Assembly: GCA_905198295.1 (NCBI GenBank)
Contig: CAJKBW010000010.1
Location: 1-47,801, forward strand
DNA length: 47,801 nt
Source of the DNA: an uncultured Oscillospiraceae bacterium
GTDB taxonomy: Bacteria > Bacillota > Clostridia > Oscillospirales > Acutalibacteraceae
Reading direction: 5' to 3'
Below, piece by piece: positions 7,295-16,471 of the stretch. Below the pieces are notes generated by a model. The model made no database searches. It saw nothing but the letters and a program-made list of their open reading frames with translations, and was not told the origin of the DNA. Numbering within the stretch: the stretch's first letter is position 1; each line of letters opens with the position of its first letter. The position numbers and the translations under genes were made by a program.

Positions 7295-8146
7295 CTATTT
7301 TTCACACGCTGCATCCTCCCTTTCCAAGGCCCCGAGGATCGCCTTCATCAGGCGGATGAACCGCCCCGAAGCCTGCGCAGCGTTGACCGTCACCTCGTCG
7401 TCGCTCACCGTGGACTGCGGCACCATGCCCGCCGCCATGTTGGTGATACAGGAGATGCCCAGCACCGCCATCCCGCACTGCGCAGCGGCGATCGCCTCCG
7501 GCACGGTGGACATGCCTACCGCGTCCCCGCCGAGCAGGCGGACCGCGCGGATTTCCGCCGGCGTTTCAAACTGCGGACCGGCCATGAAGAAATAGACCCC
7601 TTCCCGCAGCGGCTGCCCGAGCGTCTGCGCGCAAGTGCGCGCGAGGGTGAGCAGCGCCGGCGAATAGGTGCGGGTCATGTCGAAAAAGCGCGGACCGAAG
7701 GCCGGCTCCTCCGCGCCGCGCGCCGGGCTTTCGGCGCACAGCTTGATGTGATCGGTAATAAGCATGAAATCGCCCACCCGGAAATCGGGGTTCACCCCTC
7801 CGGCGGCATTAGTCAGCAGCAGACGGCGCACCCCCAGCAGGTGCATCACCCGTACGTAAAAGGCCGCTGTCTCCATGTCGTAGCCCTCGTAATAGTGGAA
7901 TCGCCCGGCCATCACGATCACCTCGCGGCCGCAGAGCCTTCCGCACAGCATCATGCCGGCGTGGGAGGCCACCGTTGAACGGGGAAAGCCGGGGATATCC
8001 GCATAAGGGATCCGCACGGCATCCTCCACCTCATCAGCCAGACGGCCGAGCCCGGAGCCGAGCACCAGGCACACCTCCGGCTGTCCGGTCAGGTGCGCGC
8101 GGATGTAGTCCGCCGCCTGCCGGTATTGTTCCAACGGGATATTCAT
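7295..8146 (-). CDS. punA: purine nucleoside phosphorylase (PNP/MTAP family)
   Basis: 283 residues, trimeric-type phosphorylase that splits purine nucleosides with phosphate into base and (deoxy)ribose-1-phosphate. Signatures: LVLGSGLGRLADEVED (phosphate loop), MAGRFHYYEGY, LLTNAAGGVNPDFRVGDFML, the MAGPQFETPAEIR loop and GMSTVPEAIAA, and a late CITNMAAG motif (usually ITN..AG with Asn for 6-oxopurines). This supports inosine/guanosine specificity. The start at 8146 is chosen because the longer frame begins with sequence foreign to the family. Its neighbour is the MTA/SAH deaminase, making methylthioinosine a possible substrate. Confidence 0.92.
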   Translation of the reverse strand: MNIPLEQYRQAADYIRAHLTGQPEVCLVLGSGLGRLADEVEDAVRIPYADIPGFPRSTVASHAGMMLCGRLCGREVIVMAGRFHYYEGYDMETAAFYVRVMHLLGVRRLLLTNAAGGVNPDFRVGDFMLITDHIKLCAESPARGAEEPAFGPRFFDMTRTYSPALLTLARTCAQTLGQPLREGVYFFMAGPQFETPAEIRAVRLLGGDAVGMSTVPEAIAAAQCGMAVLGISCITNMAAGMVPQSTVSDDEVTVNAAQASGRFIRLMKAILGALEREDAACEK

Positions 8147-8198
8147 GGCTGCCGCCAACCCCTTTCTGCGCAATCCAGACATTCCGCCATAATAAAAG

Positions 8199-8230
8199 CA
8201 TAGGGGCTAACCCGCAGGTTTGCCCCTATG
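8199..8230 (-). terminator. terminator after the zinc-ribbon gene
   Basis: On the minus strand CATAGGGGC pairs with GCCCCTATG around a 14-base loop, followed by CTTTTATT. It stands 15 bases after the stop codon of the zinc-ribbon gene and before the phosphorylase gene, so the latter needs read-through or its own promoter. Confidence 0.7.
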
Positions 8231-8245
8231 TTGTGCACCGTCCGG

Positions 8246-8608
8246 TTATTCCCCGATGCGCGCGCCGCAGCGCTTGCAGTAAGCCGAGTCGTCGGTGTTG
8301 ACCGTGCCACATTTTTCGCAGCGCACCGCCTTCTGGTACTCGTAGATCTTTTTGCGTACCTCGTCGAGCTTGGCCTGCAGCTCATCCACCTTGAGGACGC
8401 ATTCGTCCACCATCGAGGTGACGTCCTGCTCATCCTTGCGGCCGTCGTAAATCAGGCGGCCAAGGCCCTCAAAGGTCGCGGCGATATCCTTTTCGATCTC
8501 CGCCGCATTCATTTTCAGGCGGGTAACCTCCACAAAATCTGCAGTTTTCTTGCCGGCGGTTTCCGCTACCGACTTGGCTTTATACAGAACCTCTTCAAAG
8601 CTTGCCAT
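8246..8608 (-). CDS. small coiled-coil protein with C-terminal zinc ribbon
   Basis: A 120-residue cytoplasmic protein of unknown function. Residues 1-90 are almost wholly helical and charged (FEEVLYKAKSVAETAGKKTA through LQAKLDEVRKKIYEYQKA), a likely coiled coil. The end carries a zinc ribbon, CEKCGTVNTDDSAYCKRCGA, of the double-zinc-ribbon type. Similar small proteins are common in clostridia without an assigned role. GGAGG stands about six bases before the ATG at 8608. It has its own promoter (8720-8692) and terminator, so it is a single-gene unit. Confidence 0.75.
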   Translation of the reverse strand: MASFEEVLYKAKSVAETAGKKTADFVEVTRLKMNAAEIEKDIAATFEGLGRLIYDGRKDEQDVTSMVDECVLKVDELQAKLDEVRKKIYEYQKAVRCEKCGTVNTDDSAYCKRCGARIGE

Positions 8609-8671
8609 ACTCTCTTCCTCCCTTTCCTGCTGCGGCGGGCTGCATCGTCCGCCGTATCCGGTTTGGAACAC

Positions 8672-8980
8672 CTTTTTGCTTTGCTGCCTTTAGTATACTC
8701 CTTTTTCCCGGTAAATTCAACCATCGAATGAAACCGGAAATAAACGCAGGCTATCCTCCGACAGCCTATTGGCCCGGCCGCGCACGCCGCCCTTCCGGAA
8801 ATCGGCGGGAAAAGGACAGAAAACAGCATTAAGCTGCCCGACTTGCCGCCTCTCCGCCTTATGAACCAGGCACCGCGCCGTCATGCTTTGCTTCCAACCA
8901 GCAGCCGAACCATACGTTTTCCCTGCTCATCCGGCACCGTCCAAGAGGCACACGGCTCCTTTTCCGGCCGGCAAAAACGG
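8672..8980. other. intergenic region, 309 bases
   Basis: No credible gene. Its left part carries the promoter of the zinc-ribbon gene; the right part, just after the nucleoside kinase stop codon, shows no clear terminator. Confidence 0.5.
8692..8720 (-). promoter_or_regulatory. promoter of the zinc-ribbon gene
   Basis: Minus strand: TTGAAT (8720-8715), 17-base spacer, TATACT (8697-8692). The start codon is about 85 bases downstream. Confidence 0.7.
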
Positions 8981-9934
8981 TTACTCGGCGTAAATGCTGC
9001 CGCCGAGGAACTCCCTCAGCAGGCTGTCTGCCGGCACCAGCGCATCCGGCAGACGCACGAAGGCGTCGAGCACCTGCTCGAGATGGCGGGCCAGTTCGGC
9101 GTCCGGATGATCGTCCGCCACCGTGTGCAGCCGCGGCAGCAGTTCGCCGGCGAACAGGCACGGTTCATAGGCGTGGGTGGTGTCGATGATCCAGTCCACC
9201 GTATCGACATAAGGAAACAGGTAGAGATTTTCGCCCCGCACCACCTGCCGCCACATGTTCAAGGTGTTTTCCGGAGAACTGCTGCGGAACCGCTCGTCGC
9301 GCAGCAGGCGCCGCACCAGCCGCAGGTCGCGCCGGCGCACCCATTTTTCGTCGCCGCTGTAAATCGGGGTCAGCGTGTTGACAAATACCTTGTACACATG
9401 CTCGCGCGGCAGATGCTGTTCAAACACCGGATTGAGCGCATGGATGCCCTCGAAAATCACCACCGAATCCCGTTCGAGCTGTAAGAGAGTAGTTTCCGGC
9501 GCGGGGCGGCCGGTCACGAAGTCAAAGCGCGGCAGCTGCGCACAGCCGTCCTGCAGCAGCGCCTTCATACAGCGGTGCAGCTGCTCGAGGTTGAGCGCCT
9601 CGAGCGCCTCATAGTCGTATTCGCCGTTTTCGAGCCGCGGCGCACAGAAGCGCCCGCGGTAAAAGTTGTCGAGCGACACCACATGGGCATCGAGCCCCTT
9701 AGCCCGCAGGCTGTCCCGCAGCAGCAGCGCGGTAGTGGTCTTGCCCGATGAGGACGGCCCTGACAACATAGTCAGCCGCCGGCCGTTGTCGCTGTCCGCC
9801 AGAAAGACGGCGAGCGCCTCGAGGTCCTCCCGGTAGCGGCGGTTTTCCTCCGCGACCAGCGCTTCGGGCGCGGTGCGGGCGTGCTCATTGATCTGCGCAA
9901 GCTGTAAAATCCGTTTTGGCGCCGTATTTTTCAT
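8981..9934 (-). CDS. nucleoside kinase (uridine kinase/phosphoribulokinase family)
   Basis: 317 residues, P-loop kinase. The Walker A motif is GPSSSGKTTTALLL at about residues 58-71; LDNFYRGR follows at the substrate site, and VVIFEGIHALNP is the Walker B-like strand. These features match the uridine-kinase-like nucleoside kinases common in clostridia. Many of those carry an N-terminal TGS domain that is absent here. The exact substrate (uridine, cytidine or other) cannot be read from sequence. The gene overlaps the end of hemZ by 50 bases, with an AAGG ribosome-binding site inside hemZ, so expression is likely coupled to the recJ-rel operon. Confidence 0.8.
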   Translation of the reverse strand: MKNTAPKRILQLAQINEHARTAPEALVAEENRRYREDLEALAVFLADSDNGRRLTMLSGPSSSGKTTTALLLRDSLRAKGLDAHVVSLDNFYRGRFCAPRLENGEYDYEALEALNLEQLHRCMKALLQDGCAQLPRFDFVTGRPAPETTLLQLERDSVVIFEGIHALNPVFEQHLPREHVYKVFVNTLTPIYSGDEKWVRRRDLRLVRRLLRDERFRSSSPENTLNMWRQVVRGENLYLFPYVDTVDWIIDTTHAYEPCLFAGELLPRLHTVADDHPDAELARHLEQVLDAFVRLPDALVPADSLLREFLGGSIYAE

Positions 9935-11396
9935 AAAAGGCCTTCACCTGCTCTTTCCTGGCCAGCATCTCCTCCAGCCCCGCGTTGTACTCATACGGGA
10001 ACTTGTAGTTGAACACGCGTTCGAGGTGGTCGGTGCCCGGCTGCTTGAGCTTGGTCACCGCACCCGCCCCGCAGGCGAGGATGGTATGCGTTTCGTCCAT
10101 GATGTATACGTTGTACAGGCCGTCGCGGCCATCGAGTGCCCAGCCGACGTTTTCCTGGTTGCCGACCATCCGGCTCTGGCGGTAGAGGTAATAGGGATGG
10201 TAGCCGGCCTGCGGCAGTCGCCGGGCCGAATACGCCACCATGCGCACCGCGTCATCCTGCGCCCGGTAGTCGGCGCGGCGCTGGATCACCAGGTTGGAGG
10301 CGCGCTTCATGCTCAGCGTATGCACCGTTATGCTTTCCGGTGCAAGCGAAAGTATACCTTCCAAGGTGCCGTAAAAGCCCTCGGCGTCGTCCCCGGGCAG
10401 TCCGGCGATCAGGTCGGTGTTGATGTTGTCGAGCCCGCAGCGCCGCGCGAGCGCAAAAGCGTCATAGAACTGCTCCACCGTGTGCCGGCGGCCGATGGCG
10501 CGCAGCACGTCGTTCCGCAGCGTCTGCGGGTTGATGCTCACGCGGGACACACCCGCCGCCTTGAGGGTGCGCAGCTTATCCTCGGCCACCGTGTCCGGGC
10601 GGCCGGCCTCCACCGTGTATTCCCGCAGCGCGGACAGGTCAAAGCTGTCCTCCACCGCCCGCAGCACCGCCGCGAGCTGTTCGGCGGACAGTGTGGTCGG
10701 GGTACCGCCGCCGAAATACACCGTCTCCAGCCGCAGGCCAAGGCTTTTGGCCAGCGCGCCGGTATAGGCAATCTCCTCGTTCAGCCGCTCGACATAGGCG
10801 GGGATCAGCCGCGCCGCGCGCTCCACCGTTTGGGAGACGAAGGAGCAGTAGTCGCAGCGGGTCGGGCAGAACGGCACCGACACATACAGGCTGAACGAAT
10901 CCGGCCGGGAGAGCGACAGGATTTTGTCCTCCGCCTCCAGTGTGCGCCGGCATAATGCAGTCTTGTCCTCCCCGACGAGCAGCCGTTCACGGAACCAGCG
11001 CAGCGCCTGTTCCTCGCCCTGCTCGCGGATGAGCCGGCGCAGCAGCTTGACCGGGCGCACCCCGGTGACAATCCCCCACTGCAAAGTGCAGCCGAACAGC
11101 GCGCAGAACAGCTCATACAGCTTTTCCGCCATGCGCAGCTCGCACTCGTCGCGGTATTCCGGATCGGCGTTGTCCACCGTCCACTCGCGTTCCTGCCGGA
11201 AATCCTCCAGCGTCAGCACACAGCGAATAGTCGTCCCGGCCTGACAGCGTATAAGCCTGGTATACGCTGTCAGGCCGCCGGACGCGGCGTCCTCCGGCGC
11301 GTCCCACAGCACCGTGACCGGCTCCTGCGGCAGGAACAGCCGGCAGATATTTTCGATTTCGTAGCGGAATTTGTGCCCGTTAAGTATCAAATTCAT
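9885..11396 (-). CDS. hemZ: HemZ, oxygen-independent coproporphyrinogen dehydrogenase-like radical SAM protein
   Basis: 503 residues, the usual HemZ length. The radical SAM cluster motif CPTRCDYCSF (C-x3-C-x2-C) sits near residue 176, after an N-terminal extension specific to HemZ. YFGGGTPTTLSAEQL and the GLPGD loop follow in the order of HemN-type enzymes. HemN relatives convert coproporphyrinogen III to protoporphyrinogen IX without oxygen; some are haem chaperones (HemW), so the reaction is inferred. The start overlaps the MBL gene by 17 bases. The coding sequence contains a 16-bp perfect inverted repeat (11238-11276). Confidence 0.88.
   Translation of the reverse strand: MNLILNGHKFRYEIENICRLFLPQEPVTVLWDAPEDAASGGLTAYTRLIRCQAGTTIRCVLTLEDFRQEREWTVDNADPEYRDECELRMAEKLYELFCALFGCTLQWGIVTGVRPVKLLRRLIREQGEEQALRWFRERLLVGEDKTALCRRTLEAEDKILSLSRPDSFSLYVSVPFCPTRCDYCSFVSQTVERAARLIPAYVERLNEEIAYTGALAKSLGLRLETVYFGGGTPTTLSAEQLAAVLRAVEDSFDLSALREYTVEAGRPDTVAEDKLRTLKAAGVSRVSINPQTLRNDVLRAIGRRHTVEQFYDAFALARRCGLDNINTDLIAGLPGDDAEGFYGTLEGILSLAPESITVHTLSMKRASNLVIQRRADYRAQDDAVRMVAYSARRLPQAGYHPYYLYRQSRMVGNQENVGWALDGRDGLYNVYIMDETHTILACGAGAVTKLKQPGTDHLERVFNYKFPYEYNAGLEEMLARKEQVKAFYEKYGAKTDFTACADQ
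11238..11276. repeat. 16-bp perfect inverted repeat inside hemZ
   Basis: GGCCTGACAGCGTATA at 11238-11253 is mirrored exactly by TATACGCTGTCAGGCC at 11261-11276, with a 7-base loop. It encodes the segment GLTAYTRLIRCQAG of HemZ near the N-terminus. Confidence 0.8.
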
Positions 11397-12021
11397 CGTA
11401 TCGTCCCGTTATATATGGATTTTCCGCCCTCTCCCGGGAAAGGGTGGTGGCGGGACCGTGGCCGGGATAAACGGCACAGTCCCCTTCAAGCGCAGCCAGC
11501 CGCCGCAGAGAGGCGGCCAGTGCGTGCGGGTCGCCGCCGGGAAAATCGGTGCGGCCCTCGCTGCCCATGAACAGGGTGTCACCGGAGAACAGCGTGCGCC
11601 CGCACAGATAGCAGCAGCTCCCCGGCGTATGGCCGGGGGTGTGCAGCACCGAAAAGCGCAGCTGCCCCGCCTCGATGACATCCCCCTCCCGCACCACGCG
11701 GTCGGCGGTCAGCCGCAGGTCTTGCCCGGGCGTGAGAAACGCCGTCAGGCTGCGTACCGGGTCGGTGAGCGCCGGCTGATCGTCGGCATACACATACAGC
11801 GGCGCGCCGGTCGCCTCCCGGATTTCTCCGGCGGCGAGCATATGGTCAAAATGTGCGTGGGTCAGCAGCACCGCGGCGATCGTCAGCTTCTCCTGCGCCG
11901 CTCTGGCCAGAATCTCCTGCGCCTCGTCGCCCGGATCGATCACCGCCGCCGTGCCGTTTTCATCCGCGGCCAGATAGCAGTTGGTCGTCAGCTCCCCCAC
12001 CGGCAGACAAATGACTTTCAT
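11380..12021 (-). CDS. MBL-fold metallohydrolase, glyoxalase II-like
   Basis: 213 residues. The binuclear zinc site THAHFDH lies near residue 54; a further His is in LHTPGHTPGS, the bridging Asp in FSGDTLF, and the last His in YPGHGPATT. This is the GloB/YcbL-type pattern with a short C-terminus, so it probably hydrolyses a thioester, though the substrate is unknown. It is the third gene of the recJ-rel-MBL-hemZ-kinase run, close behind rel (about 16 bases) and overlapping hemZ; in Bacillus-type genomes an MBL hydrolase is also often found near rel. Confidence 0.88.
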   Translation of the reverse strand: MKVICLPVGELTTNCYLAADENGTAAVIDPGDEAQEILARAAQEKLTIAAVLLTHAHFDHMLAAGEIREATGAPLYVYADDQPALTDPVRSLTAFLTPGQDLRLTADRVVREGDVIEAGQLRFSVLHTPGHTPGSCCYLCGRTLFSGDTLFMGSEGRTDFPGGDPHALAASLRRLAALEGDCAVYPGHGPATTLSRERAENPYITGRYDEFDT

Positions 12022-12037
12022 CCTTTTTTCCTTTCCT

Positions 12038-14233
12038 TTACCCGGCGTTGGAGCGCGAAACCCGCTCCACCCCCGGGATCTTCGCCAGCCGCGCGCCCAC
12101 CGATTTCAGATGATCCAGGCTGCTGACCCCGAGGGTCAGACTCATCTGCGCCTGACCGTCCTTCGGCTCCCGGGCGTTGATGGCGTGGATCATCACGTGC
12201 ATGGATGCGAGCTGTGTGGTGATGTCCGCGAGCAGCGTGTGCCGGTTCTGTGCCTCGATATACAGCGTCGCCTTGAATTCCTTATCGGCGTCGTCCTCCC
12301 AGTAGACGTGCACCCAGCGCTCCGGCTCCGGCGCGAGCGCCAGTTCCCGCGGCACGTTGGTGCAGTCGCGCTTGTGGATGGATACACCGTAGCCGCGGGT
12401 GATGAATCCGATGATGTCGTCCCCCGGCACAGGGTTGCAGCACCGGGCGAATTTCACCAGACAGTTGTCCATGCCGTCGATGATGACCCCGCCGTTGTTG
12501 TGCCGGTGCGGCACCGTGACGACGTCCGCGGGCTGGATTTCCTCCTCCGAACGCACCTGCCGGAGGTAGTCCTCCTTCATGCGCGGCACGATGCGGGACA
12601 GCAGCACCCCGCCGTAGCCGATCGCAGCATAAAAATCCTCCAGCGAGGCGCAGTGCTGCTTTTTGCTCTGGCCGAGCAGGAACTCCTCAAGCCGTTCGCC
12701 CGAAAGGCGGATGCCGTTGCGGGACATCTCCCGCTCCAGCTCCTGCTTGCCCTGCTCGATGTTTTCCTCCCGGCGTTCTTTTTTGAACCAGGAGCGGATC
12801 TTGTTGCGCGCCTCGCCGGTCTTGACGATGTTCAGCCAGTCGCGGCTCGGCCCGCGCCCCTGTCCCGATGCGGTGATAACCTCCACGATTTCACCGGTCT
12901 TCACCACATAGTCGAGTGGCACGATCCGCCCGTCCACCTTCGCTCCCACCATGCGGTTGCCCACCGCCGTGTGGATCGCGTAGGCAAAGTCGATCACCGT
13001 CGCACCCACCGGCAGGGTCAGCACATCCCCCTTCGGGGTAAACACGAACACGTCGTCGGAGGACAGGTCGGTCTTGATGCTGCGGACGATATCCTCCGCA
13101 TCGTCGACGTCCTTCTGGTTTTCGATGAACTGCCGCACCCAGGCAAGCCGTTCCTCCAGCTTATCCTTGCGCTGAATGCCGAGCTTGTATTTCCAGTGCG
13201 CGGCGATGCCGTATTCCGCCGTATAGTGCATCTCCCAGGTACGGATCTGCACCTCGAAAGGGATCTTCTCCTTACTGATGACAGTGGTATGCAGCGACTG
13301 GTACATATTTGCCTTCGGGGTAGAAATATAATCCTTGAAGCGGTTGGGCAGCGGCCGGAACATGTCGTGGATGATGCCGAGCACGTTATAACAGTCGTTA
13401 ACCGTATCCACGATTACCCGAACAGCATAGATATCGTAAATTTCCTCAAAGGCGCGCCCGTGCATATACATTTTGCGGTAGATGCCGGTAATGCTCTTGA
13501 TCCGGCCGGCGACAAACGGCTTCATCTCGAATTCCGCCAGCCGGTCGCGGATGCGCTGCTGGATGCTTTCGAGAAAGGCGCTGCGCTCGTTCTCGCGCAG
13601 CGCGAGGGCATCCTCAATCTCCTTGTAGGCCACCGGATCGAGGATGCGCAGCGACAGGTCCTCAAGTTCCTCCTTGACCGCGCGGATACCGAGCCGGTGC
13701 GCGAGCGGGGCGAAAATATCCATCGTTTCCTTGGCCTTGTCGCGGCGCTTCTGCTCGGGCAGCGAGCCGATGGTGCGCAGGTTATGCAACCGGTCGGCCA
13801 GCTTGATGATGATCACCCGGATGTCCTCGGACATCGCCAGCAGCATTTTGCGCACGTTTTCGGCCTGCTGTTCCTCGCGGGTGGAAAAGGGGATTTTGTT
13901 CAGCTTGGTGACCCCGTCCACGAGGTTGGCCACATCCTCGCCGAACTGCTTGCGGATCTCCGCCAGCTCGACCGGCGTATCCTCGACCACATCGTGCAGG
14001 ATCGCGGCCTCGATGGTCTCGCTGTCCATACCCAGATCCACCAGGATGCAGGCCACCTGCAGCGGATGGCAGACGTATTCCTCGCCGGAAGCGCGCTTCT
14101 GTCCCTCGTGTGCGCAGCAGGCGAGGGTGATCGCACGATCGACCGCGTCCAGATCGTAGGCTTTCTCGCTTTTCATGATGCGGTTTTTCAGATCGGAAAT
14201 GCATTCCTCTTTTTGAATCATCGCCTGCTTCAC
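12038..14233 (-). CDS. relA: bifunctional (p)ppGpp synthetase/hydrolase Rel
   Basis: 731 residues, the stringent-response enzyme. Domains in order: HD hydrolase (HPLQVACIL, AILHDVVEDTP, LADRLHNLRT) about 25-200; synthetase (GRIKSITGIYRKM, YDIYAVRVIVDT, STPKANMYQSLHTT, EVQIRT) about 210-370; TGS (VFTPKGDVLTLPVGATVIDF) about 395-455; zinc-finger/helical part with RCCNPVPGDDIIGF; and a C-terminal ACT domain ending at the stop. NRFKDYIS carries the RxKD motif of bifunctional Rel, and the HD residues are intact, so it should both make and degrade the alarmone. A GTG at 14233 overlaps the recJ stop (GTGA); an ATG at 14221 is the alternative. Confidence 0.96.
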   Translation of the reverse strand: MKQAMIQKEECISDLKNRIMKSEKAYDLDAVDRAITLACCAHEGQKRASGEEYVCHPLQVACILVDLGMDSETIEAAILHDVVEDTPVELAEIRKQFGEDVANLVDGVTKLNKIPFSTREEQQAENVRKMLLAMSEDIRVIIIKLADRLHNLRTIGSLPEQKRRDKAKETMDIFAPLAHRLGIRAVKEELEDLSLRILDPVAYKEIEDALALRENERSAFLESIQQRIRDRLAEFEMKPFVAGRIKSITGIYRKMYMHGRAFEEIYDIYAVRVIVDTVNDCYNVLGIIHDMFRPLPNRFKDYISTPKANMYQSLHTTVISKEKIPFEVQIRTWEMHYTAEYGIAAHWKYKLGIQRKDKLEERLAWVRQFIENQKDVDDAEDIVRSIKTDLSSDDVFVFTPKGDVLTLPVGATVIDFAYAIHTAVGNRMVGAKVDGRIVPLDYVVKTGEIVEVITASGQGRGPSRDWLNIVKTGEARNKIRSWFKKERREENIEQGKQELEREMSRNGIRLSGERLEEFLLGQSKKQHCASLEDFYAAIGYGGVLLSRIVPRMKEDYLRQVRSEEEIQPADVVTVPHRHNNGGVIIDGMDNCLVKFARCCNPVPGDDIIGFITRGYGVSIHKRDCTNVPRELALAPEPERWVHVYWEDDADKEFKATLYIEAQNRHTLLADITTQLASMHVMIHAINAREPKDGQAQMSLTLGVSSLDHLKSVGARLAKIPGVERVSRSNAG

Positions 14234-16284
14234 TTCCCTTCTGCGGCCGTCTGCAGCCGGCGCATAACCGGCGTCGCCTGCAAATCCGCCTTACCCTGCA
14301 CCGGCAGCAGGCGTACCGACAAAAATTCGCCGTCGTCCGCCGTCTCGAGCAGCTGCGCTTGCCCAAGCGCCTCGAGGCTGACGCGCACCCTCGCCGGCCC
14401 GCCGGCTTCAGGCGCCGCGAAAGCCAGCTGCTCAAGGGTTCCGGTAAAGCGCGGATGCTGCCGCAGATACCGGTACAGCGCCGCAGTCTCCTCCCGGGAA
14501 GGCAGCAGAAGGCGAACCTCATGCGCGGTCAGCGGCTCCCCACGCATGAGCTTTTCGTACAGCTGCATCCCTTCGACGAGCTGCTCCTGATCCGCCCCGT
14601 CGATGCGGATATCCTTAGCGATCAGCGATACGCTGACCATCCCGTTATATTCGTTGCGTTCCATAGATACCGCCAGATTCAGCCGCGTCCCGCACGCTAC
14701 CGGAAACGCGTCCGCCGTCTGGCGGAAGCGCATCACCGTCAGCCGGGTGCCGTCCCGCGATACCGACAAGCGCAGATGCTTGCCGCCGCCGATCGGCGAA
14801 ATGGCGTCAAGCTGCATATGCATCAGGGCAAACACCGGCGCTGGGTTACCCGCCCCGCACGGTTCGAGCGCTTCGAGCAACGGCAGCTTATCAACGCTGA
14901 CCTGAGACGGCCGCAGCCGGATGTCGATGGTCAGCTCCGGCACCGGCATAAAGGCGAAACGCTGCGCGGCATAGGCGTTGATCCGCTCCCGCAGCCGCGG
15001 GATATCTTCCGCCTTGAGCGAGGCCCCGGCCGCCAGCTCGTGCCCGCCGAAGGCGGTCAGCACATCGCTGCACGCGGTCAGCGCCTCAAACAGCGAAAAG
15101 CCCCGGATACTGCGGCCGGAACCGCGTGCCATGCCGTCTTCACGAACCGACAGAACAATGCAGGGCTTGCCGAAACGCTCCAGCAGGCGGGCGGCAATGA
15201 TGCCCACCACCCCAGGATGCCAGTTTTCGCCCTCCACCACCAGCACGCGGTCGAGCAGGCGTTCCGGCTCCTTTTCCAGTTTGCCCAAAATTTCCGCTAA
15301 AATAGCCGCCTCCACCGACTGACGCTCCACGTTGAGGGCCTGCACCTGCTCAGCGAGCGCGGCTGCCTCTTCATCGCTTTGACACAGCAGCAGCCGTGCG
15401 GCGTATTCCGGCGATGCCATCCGCCCGGACGCGTTGATCCGCGGCGCGAGCGTAAAAACGGTGCCGGTCGCGGTCAATGTCTTACCGCCGGCGCCGGCCG
15501 CCTCCGCAAGTGCCCGCAGGCCGGGCCTCTCCCGACGGTTGATGCACTCCAGACCGCGGCGCACCAGCACCCGGTTGGCGCCGCTGAGGGACACCACGTC
15601 CGCGAGGGTACCCAGCGCCACCAGATCCGCGTATTCCTCCAGTACGGTATCCATATCGCCCTCCAGCGCGCAGGCCAGCAGAAACGCCACCCCGACGCCG
15701 GCATATTCCTTGAATGCGCTTTCACAGTCCGCCCGGTGCGGATCCACCACCGCGACCGCGCGCGGCAGCACCTCCTGCGGCTGATGGTGGTCGGTGACCA
15801 CCACGTCGATGCCCTTTTCGCGGGCGTAGTCCACCTCATCCACCGCCGCGATGCCGTTGTCCACCGTGATAATGAGTCTGGCTCCCTCTTCGGCGAGCCG
15901 GTCGATGGTCGGCCGGTGAAGCCCGTAGCCGTCCCCCTCGCGTTCCGGCAGCTGGTAAAACACATCCGCCCCGCGCGAGGACAGATAGCTGTACAGCAGC
16001 ACCGTCGCGGTGACGCCGTCCGCGTCGTAATCCCCGAAAACGGCGATCCGCTCGCCGCCGTCTATCGCCCGCTGCACCCGCTCGACCGCCAAATCCATAT
16101 CCGCGAGACTGAACGGGTCCTCATTCAGTTCGGTGCCGTACAGGAATTCTGCTGCGTCCTCCGCCGACGTAATACCGCGCGTGTTCAGCAGGAGCGCCAG
16201 AAACGGATGGGCGCCGCAGTCCTCTGACAGCTGCGCGGCCGCATCTTTATCCAGCGGCAGCGATACCCAACGTTTGATGCTCAT
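14230..16284 (-). CDS. recJ: single-stranded-DNA-specific exonuclease RecJ
   Basis: 684 residues. The DHH-family 5'-3' exonuclease acts in recombination and mismatch repair. Visible motifs: FGDYDADGVTATVLL (motif I) near 85, ITVDNGIA, VVTDHHQPQ (the DHH triad), and in the DHHA1 part FGGHELAAGASL. A C-terminal OB-like region follows. First gene of the minus-strand operon with rel directly after it (4-base overlap), an order common in Firmicutes. A GGAG ribosome-binding site precedes the ATG, and a good sigma-A promoter lies at 16369-16341. Confidence 0.95.
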   Translation of the reverse strand: MSIKRWVSLPLDKDAAAQLSEDCGAHPFLALLLNTRGITSAEDAAEFLYGTELNEDPFSLADMDLAVERVQRAIDGGERIAVFGDYDADGVTATVLLYSYLSSRGADVFYQLPEREGDGYGLHRPTIDRLAEEGARLIITVDNGIAAVDEVDYAREKGIDVVVTDHHQPQEVLPRAVAVVDPHRADCESAFKEYAGVGVAFLLACALEGDMDTVLEEYADLVALGTLADVVSLSGANRVLVRRGLECINRRERPGLRALAEAAGAGGKTLTATGTVFTLAPRINASGRMASPEYAARLLLCQSDEEAAALAEQVQALNVERQSVEAAILAEILGKLEKEPERLLDRVLVVEGENWHPGVVGIIAARLLERFGKPCIVLSVREDGMARGSGRSIRGFSLFEALTACSDVLTAFGGHELAAGASLKAEDIPRLRERINAYAAQRFAFMPVPELTIDIRLRPSQVSVDKLPLLEALEPCGAGNPAPVFALMHMQLDAISPIGGGKHLRLSVSRDGTRLTVMRFRQTADAFPVACGTRLNLAVSMERNEYNGMVSVSLIAKDIRIDGADQEQLVEGMQLYEKLMRGEPLTAHEVRLLLPSREETAALYRYLRQHPRFTGTLEQLAFAAPEAGGPARVRVSLEALGQAQLLETADDGEFLSVRLLPVQGKADLQATPVMRRLQTAAEGK

Positions 16285-16340
16285 CGTTTCCTCGACTCCT
16301 TCTTATGCGGCAAGCTCGCCGGCAAATGGCTTAATACTTT

Positions 16341-16369
16341 ATTTTACCATTTTTCTTTCCTGTTTTCAA
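16341..16369 (-). promoter_or_regulatory. promoter of the recJ-rel operon
   Basis: Minus strand: TTGAAA (16369-16364), 17-base spacer, TAAAAT (16346-16341), about 60 bases before the recJ start. It probably drives recJ, rel, the MBL hydrolase, hemZ and the nucleoside kinase, which overlap or lie close together. Confidence 0.75.
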
Positions 16370-16471
16370 CTGCCGCCCGGGATTTTCCGCCGTCCGGAAA
16401 CGTCGGATGCGGAAAAGCGGCCTGTTTCAGTCACTGGCGCAGCAGTCGACCCGCTGAATCCACCCGTTTTC

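Noticed and set aside
11981..14590. An 869-codon plus-strand open frame across rel and the end of recJ
   Set aside because: It is the complement of well-recognised genes in GC-rich DNA, has no ribosome-binding site, and its translation is low-complexity with many Arg, His and Leu.
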